From the NCBI GenBank assembly GCA_964034945.1, contig OZ035962.1, positions 95,666,284 through 95,730,283 on the forward strand: a stretch of 64,000 nucleotides of DNA, read 5' to 3'. The position numbers were made by a program, and so were the translations under genes. The notes under the pieces are model-generated. The model ran no database searches. It was not told where the DNA came from and saw only the letters and a list, made by a program, of their open reading frames with translations. Of this stretch, positions 56,900 to 64,000 are shown one piece after another (position 1 is the stretch's first letter; every line of letters begins with the position of its first letter). This stretch comes from Chrysopilus asiliformis. Its lineage: Eukaryota > Arthropoda > Insecta > Diptera > Rhagionidae.

Positions 56900-58695
56900 A
56901 AGATGACACTATTCTATTTTTAGATTGAGATTTTTCCCTTAACAACATCAAATATCTATAGGTCGAAAATTATGAAATATTGTCTTTGATATTTTCTTTT
57001 TTTTAGTTTTCCATAATTCATGACCAGGGAACCAGAGAAGATTAATAATTCACGTCCTTGTGGTTGTATTTCTTGTTTTCCTTAAAAAATGTTGAAAACA
57101 ACTTTCCATGTTTTCCATAATTTTCTGTGAAATTCCGTATAATTTCCCGCTTATTTTGCATTGATCAAAATCGGCTTTAATTAAAAAAATATTTTCAATG
57201 TGAAATTTTCCTTTTGAGTAATTTCCCTACAGCTTTTTTTTGTTTGTAAGCAATGTTTATTATTTTTTACGGTGAAAAAGGAGATGTCCTTCGAAGTTTG
57301 TTACTGTAATAAGCAGGACATTTTTTGTTATTTACAATTTTTTTGAAGAAGACACTATTGTGATCATTTTTTATTTTTTATGTATCATTTTTTATGTTTT
57401 TTCGTCCAAGAAGCGAAAGAAATATTTTGTTTAAGACTGAATTCATTTAAAAAATATTCTCTAGTTCCTTTTTCAGATAATAATATTGATTTTTAGGGGG
57501 TCATTTAGGGTTTTTTTTGTATTTACCATTAAAAAGATCAAAAAAATTGTAGCTTTAGGGTGCAAATAATTAGAAATATACCGAATTTTCATATAAAATT
57601 TTCTGTTTGTATTGGAGCCGGGAAAAGAGTGGTTGAACTGAATTTTGATGTATGAATTTTTCGATACAACATGCCGCTTTCGAGAAAATCGCAAAGAACT
57701 ATTTAATTTTTATGAGGGGGAAAGGAATGGCCCGATTTTTCCCGTTCAGAAACCTGCCGTTACTTTTTACGGCAGCGAAATTTCGTGGAGCAGGGCGGAG
57801 GAGGGGAGGGGAGGGGGGGGGGGTAGAGTTTGTTTCTAGGACTTTCAGAACCAAATTTGAGCATTTTTTACTGTGTTACGCTTATCAATCGAATTCTGCC
57901 ATGGAATTGAAAGACCTTAAATCCATTTTTTACTACTCAACACAAAACTTTCGCGAATCTCCTCAATTTTTTATTCGAAGCGGTGATTTCGAGCAGCGTC
58001 CTCGATGGAGACGGCTGTGCAAATGTGTGGCAGCGAATTCATATGGCTTTGACAGTCTATTAAACTAATGTCTTTGGTCCGTACATAATATTCGCAAAGA
58101 CTCGGTTTAGACGCAATATTTTTTCATTTGTTACTCCAAAATTGTTGCGTGCGAGATGCAGTGGGAATGACGTTAGAATTTATTCCCACTTCGTCCCTCG
58201 TCCATAAACTTTGGAATAGCGAATGAAATTACGTCACATCGTTTATTAAAGATTATAGTAAAGTCTCCTAAACGAATTACAACATAGATATTATCTCTTT
58301 TTGCATGATAGAACCGGTTAAATTATTTTGTGTCAAAACATGCACTTGGCCCCCCTCCCAATTTGAAAAAAAAAAAATTATGAAAATGCATTCTTTTATG
58401 CTTAGAAATTTGGAATGGTCGGTCAAAGTGTTTGTCTGAGTTTTTGTCAGTGATTATCTAGATAAAAAGTTGGAATGGCGTCTTAGGCGCCGTTTGCATC
58501 TGACATTTTACTCCTCGAATTTTATTCTTCGGCAGCAAATTCATGTTGCACAACTGTTTACACCACGACATAAAATTCTGAAATTTATTCCTCAAAAATG
58601 CACGAAATCAAACTTTTTAATATAAAATCGTCCGAATAAATTCAACATTTCACAACTTCTGCTAACTGATTTTGTTCTCAGAAAATGCCTAACCT
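56900..58695. other. No gene recognised
   Basis: AT-rich DNA with diverged repeat phrases at 57590-57760 (GATGTATGAATTTTTCGATA, GAGAAAATCGCAAAGAACTA) and a G-rich tract at 57790-57832. The 138-codon frame 57652-58068 starts inside that repeat and shows no recognised domain. 58490-58690 is one half of a repeat also present at 61738-61950. Confidence 0.35.
58490..58695. repeat. Diverged repeat shared with 61738-61950
   Basis: CTGAAATTTATTCCTCAAAA, AAATCGTCCGAATAAATTCA and CACAACTTCTGCTAACTGAT resemble CAGAAATTTATTCCTGCAAG, AAACTGTCCGAATAAATTCA and GACAACTTATGCTAAGCGAT at 61750-61845. The copy continues on the far side of the 58696-59119 insertion. Confidence 0.6.
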
Positions 58696-59119
58696 CTGGA
58701 GCCCAATGAACGCAACGCGAACGCAACTAAAACGCACAAACTGTCACGCAGCGCAACATTTCAGCGGCAAAGCCCAATGGCATCTCGTGAAGTAGTACAA
58801 GTGACATAATATAAAGTGGTATAAAGTTGGCAAAATTGCAAAAATGGATAATTTTGAAGCGATAATTTGCTTTGTTTGTCTTTATCTTTGTTACTTGTAT
58901 GTTATTGCAGTAAGGCTATCAATTTTCCCTCGAACAACATTTCCCCAACCTCACTTTATGAACTGTCAACGCAGAATTGCTGCGGCAAAGTTAGAAGTTT
59001 GCAAACTTTTGCGTTGTAGTTGCGTTCACTGCGTTCACTGTGCTCACTTCAAATGATTTCTATTGAACAAACTTATAAGTGACAGTTTCTGCGTTCGCGT
59101 TGCGTTCATTGGGCTCCAG
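58696..59119. mobile_element. Inverted-repeat element with GAACGCAACG-rich ends (424 bp)
   Basis: Left CTGGAGCCCAATGAACGCAA and right TTGCGTTCATTGGGCTCCAG are perfect inverted repeats of about 30 bp. TAA occurs just outside each side (58690-58692 and 59123-59125), a possible 3-bp duplication with short extra bases. A 70-codon frame starts at 58844 (MDNFEAIICFVCLYLCYLYV) and ends within the right terminal repeat region. It might be a remnant of a first transposase exon, but is unproven. Confidence 0.75.
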
Positions 59120-59125
59120 GCATAA

Positions 59126-61737
59126 CTTAGAACATTTGGTTTCCAGAATTTCTACGTCTTAAGTAGGCTTAGTACAACTTAATTTTTTAAGAATAGTACG
59201 CGCAAACGGGCCTAAAAAAAACTTTAAACAAATTTGAAAAGGAAAAGTTTTATAAAATCGGTTTCGATTTTTTGCCAATAAAATACGTTACGTTAATGTT
59301 CGCTGTTTCGAGCTCCGCTCCGTCCTGATTACGTATTTTCATGATTTTTTGCATAAAAGTGTAAGCGTATTTTATGGACTACCAGTTATAACGTTTTTCT
59401 GTGAAAAATATACGGTTTTTCAGAAAATGACGAAAAACAAGGTCTCAAAAATCAAACAAAAAAAATATTGCGCACTTACCCTCAACACACACCGTAGTGC
59501 TGTTTCTTAGTAACCTTTTCCTTTCTTAGTATCTTTTCCTCGAATATATTCGAGCTTGACTTTCAAATGGCTATTAAAAAATAAATGTATTCTTGTACAA
59601 ATTCTATTGACCGAAAATGTTTTTTTAAAAGATTTTATCTTGGAAATAAATAAAAAATATTTACCAAAATAAATTTGCATGTAAAATTGTAGCTTCAATT
59701 GTCCGGCTACTTCACAAATATTGACCATACACTGCTGGATGATGAGATACACGAATTTAAAAACATTTTACGCCTCAATACGACTATAGTATGGCGACTT
59801 GAAACATTCCGTTGGTGAATGTTTTCATTTTGTCGATTTAGAAGATCGGAAATGAATTACTTCAGCAGCAATCCTACTTAGCTCAGCTGTTTGGATAAAC
59901 ATTTCGAAATAGAATCAACAGACAAACGAGGAATGTAAAACGAAAAACTGCTAAATGAAGAAAAAAAAAATATATATTCAAAAATAAAACATAGATTCGA
60001 ATTGGTTTTATCGGCATTTATACACGAGGTTGCCCTAATTAAAATAAACGGCTCGGCCCATCAGACAACATTACCAAATACGAGTATGCGGCCAAACATT
60101 TTATGCTTCTGTTTTATGTAGATGATTTTGGAGTACATACTTATTGGAAAAGTGTCTCATACATACGTTCAGCCCTCATCTATGGGTCATCAATTTAATT
60201 GACAGAGAAAAGATCGCGTTAATTGGTCGTCATGATGGTAGGTTGTATGCTGCAAATGCACCAAAAAAACATTTTTAACGTTCCGACTCATTCAATTCGA
60301 ATTGAACTTGAGTGTCATAAGTTTTCATAAAATTCTGGGTTGGCGACGAGGATTTTGAAGCCTTTACTAATTGCTGGAGGAGATCCGATGGGATTCGATG
60401 GGAACCAAAATGAAATATTAATCTAGAAATTTGATTGTCACCTCAGCAGACCCAATCGAGAATCCCTGCCCAGAAACTATTACCTATCGAGGCCATGCTG
60501 AGAGCATACTTGGGAGCATATACTTACTTTTATAGAACATACATATCGGCGGTTCGTTATGCTAAAGTGTCTGCTGAAGGCGTCATTCTTATGAAATCGG
60601 CTCGATTCTTGTCGCACTTTGGGTAAGATGATGACGACTATAACGATGACTGGGTTGGTTTTTGGGCCGCCTTAAGTGAAAATTGTTTTCTTTAATGTGG
60701 AATGAGGGAAAATTCCAAGAACAATAACAAGCAGTTGGCGTGAAAACAATTTCTACATTTTTGTTTTCCATTTTTTTTTGTGTTCGATTTTTCTGAAAAA
60801 GTTCATCTTGGCGTTGTTTTTATAGACGTGAAATGGCAGCATGGCGCGATCATTGCGGCCAAAAATAAAAGCCACACACTCGAGGAATCCTCTTAAATTA
60901 ATCATCGAAGAAGAAAACGCCAAATGGTGATTCTAATGTTATATGGCGGGGCAAGGAGATGTGATTAAGGCAGGAAAAAGTGAACCTAGCTGCATCTACC
61001 GTTTCTATTTTAATATGAACTCTAATTCTAAGTGATCATGCGCACTTCTGGGACGATCACGTTAATGAGATTTGTACGCGATCGATGCACAAATCATCTC
61101 GACAAGGTCCAGAAAGTGATCTTGAACATCAACGGGTTGCGGCAAAGATTCTGGTTCGGATGTTTCCACCAACATAAGAGATGATCGATCGCGTTTAGAA
61201 AAAAAAATCTTCGGCATGATTTACACGTGAATGGAACCACCGGGAAAACCGGCTTTGAGTTTTCCATTTCTCATCTTCGTCGATACTTGGTCTGCAGCTG
61301 ATCCGGAATAAAGATCAATATTGATGACGATCGTGCAGCCTTTGATGTTAGATGTTTGATGATTATTTTCCCCAAGTGATCGATTATCGTGCAATGATGT
61401 GTTGAAGGATTGAGGTTTATGAGATTTTAGCCGGCATTTTCAAATAAATTTCGCTAAATCACCTAAAATTTTTGGTGGAAACGTTTTGAAAATTACTCGT
61501 GATAACGCCCAAAATATTATTAGCTTTTAGTTTGTATCCTTCGCTTGTTTATGCATGTATTTTTAATCAACATTTGTTAAACAACAATAATAAATCAACA
61601 TTTGTTGATCAACAATAATTTTTAATCAACAATAGTAATGAAAAGTTGAGCGTTCATTTAGTCAAGCAATGAGTAATTATTTTAAGGAACTAATTAGCCA
61701 CAAAGTTTTATGATACCAAGTAGTTTACTCTGTAACT
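59126..61737. other. No gene recognised
   Basis: 60180-61400 is less AT-rich and repeat-poor, with no frame over 65 codons. An AACATTTGTT/AATCAACA-rich short repeat occurs at 61568-61635. Confidence 0.35.
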
Positions 61738-61945
61738 ACGACAAAAAATTCAGAAATTTATTCCTGCAAGACTCCCGAACTCGAATTTTTCATGCAAAAC
61801 TGTCCGAATAAATTCAAATTTTGACAACTTATGCTAAGCGATTTAATTCTGCGATAGATGAATAAAATAAGCGGAACCATTTCTGAACAAATTCTAAAAT
61901 TCGTGGAGAAATTCAAAAAGAAAAGTCGCAAGTGTGAAGGAAGCC
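61738..61945. repeat. Second copy of the 58490 repeat
   Basis: Aligned words are listed under 58490-58695. It ends at a TTAA site carrying the small element at 61950. Confidence 0.55.
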
Positions 61946-61949
61946 TTAA

Positions 61950-62081
61950 GCCCAATTCAGAGTAACGATTGCGATTACGATTGAAGCTTCTCGACCAATC
62001 AAAGTTTTCAACGATAGGAAAATGAAAGCTTTGATCTCATTGGTCGGGAAGCTGAATCGTAATCCTTAGTCTGAATTGTGA
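61950..62081. mobile_element. TTAA-flanked foldback miniature element (132 bp)
   Basis: TTAA at 61946-61949 and 62082-62085. Left GCCCAATTCAGAGTAACGAT and right AATCCTTAGTCTGAATTGTGA are imperfect inverted repeats, with GAAGCTTCTCGACCAATCAA pairing to TTGGTCGGGAAGCTGAATCG. Nearly the whole element folds. Confidence 0.7.
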
Positions 62082-62340
62082 TTAAGAGGGACAGGAGAAA
62101 TCGTTGAGTAAAACTATGAAATCTTTTCTAGGAAGATCCCCAACTTTTTAATAAAAATCGGATAAAAATCGCGTAAGTCGTTCGAGAAATAGAGGGAGAA
62201 AGGATAACATATGCGGTAGTGCTATTTTAGGTTTGTTTTTATATTATTGTCGTTTCGCGGCGTCTCCCGTTTGCCATTTTGTTTTTCTTGCGCAAAGCTA
62301 TATGAAATAATCACCGCTGAGAGGAGGCGAATCGGGCAAT

Positions 62341-62405
62341 GCGTTTGGACGAGCAAATTCGATTCAAGCGTTTGGACGAGCAAATTCGATTCAAGCGTTT
62401 GGACT
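62341..62405 (+). repeat. 27-bp tandem repeat, 2.4 units
   Basis: Unit GCGTTTGGACGAGCAAATTC followed by GATTCAA at 62341 and 62368, with a partial third at 62395. The 27-bp period keeps one frame open (VWTSKFDSS repeated), but the surrounding frame has no other sign of being a gene. Confidence 0.85.
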
Positions 62406-63770
62406 GTAGGTATTAGAAACAACGCCACCCCTTTGGGCCTGATTATAAGGAAATGTCTGATGGAACACAAGCTATATATATATATTTATGACAACTCCCC
62501 CCCCCCTTTTTTCATATAAACTGAACAGTTTTTTGTGCCAATTTCACGAAAAAATCATGTTTTCAATGTTAAACAGAGAGGCGCGTATTCATAGCCGTTG
62601 CGTTGAACTCGGCTATAGCTAAGCATGTTTAAAATTTAACCCCCAACTTAAAAAGTTTTTTATTGATTATATCAAAGATTAGGTAAATAATGATAAGAAA
62701 CCTAGAACAAATTTTGGCGGTTGAAACAAATCCGCCAGCGAAAATGGAATCTTTAGTATGCCTTGCAAAACAATAACTGTCAAAAAATCAATAAAAATAT
62801 TTTAATTGCATGCGTTACTTGATTGAAATTCATAACTCTACATTATATTCCAGACATTTTAAAAGTTTTATGAAAAGTTCTGTTGTTGCTTACCTTCAAT
62901 TATCTAATCTTTGATAATATACCGAAACTGTTGCTAAAATTGTGAAATATTCAACCCTTAAATCTATGAAAAAAACACTTTGGATTAATTAAAAAGTAAT
63001 TTTTGAAAAAAAAAATGAAAATATTCCAGTTAATAAAAGGGTAGCAAAATTAAGAAAGCAATTTAGGTAAAATGAAACGTGTTCATTTCTGACAGAGCGC
63101 ACCTGTTACCTAAGTTTTGTAAAAAAAATATTTAGGTCGTAATTATCGGAAAACTCGGAAAACATTTTTTTTGCCTAAGCCATTCCAAGCTAAATTCTAA
63201 TAACTCGGAACCATATTTCGTGAAAGTGTTTTTTAAGAGGAACAATTCTCGTCAACATCATCGTACGAAAGGACTAGACACCAAATGTTGGGCATAGCAT
63301 TTGAAGCGAAACTAAAATGTTTAAAACAACATAATTAGAGGGTCTTTCAGAATCAATTTGGCGTTGCGAAGGCATATAGCCGGATAGCAGCTTCAAAAAA
63401 CCAGCAACTTTTTCAAATGATTGCTTAACCAACCGTTGACACCAGAAGTACCAACAAAGGTGTGTGTCTAATGGACTCTTGATCCCCCTCCTAGGCCCCA
63501 TTTCACAAAACAAAACTGCCCAAATGATTTTCACTTAAAGTGAATTTTATAAAAAAATGCCACCAAGTCACACTCGTCACCGTCATCATGATGTGGAATT
63601 TTACCTCGTCATCTGAACGGAATTGTTTCACAATCGCACAAAAATTTCTCCCCTTTGGCTAAAGTTATTCTAGTGGAAATCCGAAATGGTGAAAAAATAT
63701 TTTCTAGTTTAGCTACGCTTTTAATAAAAAAAAGTTTTTCTATTTTTTGCTTCAAATATTGTCCCTTACG
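62406..63770. other. No gene recognised
   Basis: AT-rich sequence with short homopolymer and (TA)n tracts (62475-62486). Confidence 0.4.
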
Positions 63771-64000
63771 ATGTTGTGGAATCAGAACCCATCGAAACGA
63801 AAACGACCGACCATAGAAGATATATTCGATGAAAGTGTGGCAAAAGAGTTTTCCATCCTGTCGTATAGAAGATCATCAGGGGGAAAAATACAACAGCGAA
63901 CTAAAAAAACAAGAAATATGGAAAAAATATGTTCTGCCGTGTTTTCTGTAAATTTATGCTCCCAACTTTATGTTATGGTGCGGTATTACGCGATGTCAAA
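63771..64000 (+). CDS. Open frame running off the right edge (partial, hypothetical)
   Basis: ATG at 63771 opens 76 codons with no stop before the window ends: MLWNQNPSKRKRPTIEDIFD, later SYRRSSGGKIQQRTKKTRNM. The KRKRP cluster resembles a nuclear localisation signal. The local sequence is less AT-rich than just upstream. TTTTCT|GTAAAT near 63942 could be a splice donor. No family is recognised, and chance openness over 230 bp cannot be excluded. Confidence 0.3.
   Translation, partial: MLWNQNPSKRKRPTIEDIFDESVAKEFSILSYRRSSGGKIQQRTKKTRNMEKICSAVFSVNLCSQLYVMVRYYAMS

Noticed and set aside
57652..58068. 138-codon frame
   Set aside because: Its first third is the diverged repeat and a poly-G tract; no recognisable domain in the remainder.

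Overview
The window looks like AT-rich insect nuclear DNA, most likely from a fly (Diptera). Three things point there: one spliced gene with 67-68 bp introns beside kilobase ones, mariner-type transposase remnants, and a very dense load of short inverted-repeat transposons. No bacterial operon structure, ribosome-binding sites, CRISPR array, rRNA or functional tRNA was seen. The species cannot be named from the sequence alone.

The one confidently solved gene lies on the + strand at 10984-17340. Six exons join in frame into a 562-residue protein of the GPR180/TMEM145 (intimal-thickness-receptor-like, seven-membrane-segment) family. It has a signal peptide, a long Cys-bearing luminal/extracellular domain, seven hydrophobic segments and an acidic tail. 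Its introns carry transposon debris: two TTAA-flanked miniature elements in intron 4, and in intron 5 a hAT-type element inserted into a tRNA-like SINE head. Two weaker gene candidates are a signal-peptide-like first exon near 56.65 kb and a frame that runs off the right edge from 63771.

The rest is a repeat landscape. 1-10.9 kb: decayed repeats, a family-B copy, a 70-bp TTAA element, a foldback with TTA duplications and a hAT miniature element. 18.9-28 kb: a 1.75-kb pogo-like transposon with a zinc-finger-coding remnant and a nested family-A copy, a piggyBac-like miniature element, a three-level nest (hAT, long-inverted-repeat element, 3-bp-duplication element), family B and another foldback. 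30-41.3 kb: families C, A and B, a pogo-like element with a nested palindrome, a Mutator-like miniature element with 11-bp duplications, and two family-B copies in inverted orientation. 43-56 kb: two internally deleted mariner/IS630-type transposase genes, a 356-bp array of an 8-bp unit, and further copies of A, C and D. 56-64 kb: mostly unassigned, with two or three more small inverted-repeat elements.

The most unusual recurring signal is a short box, about AAAATTTCAAGTCAATCGG or AAAATTTCAAGTCTCTAGCTC. It sits in one fixed orientation before GACA-type microsatellites in several otherwise different repeat families. A close version also lies in the 5' leader of the mariner element. All calls come from reading the sequence; no database search was run.
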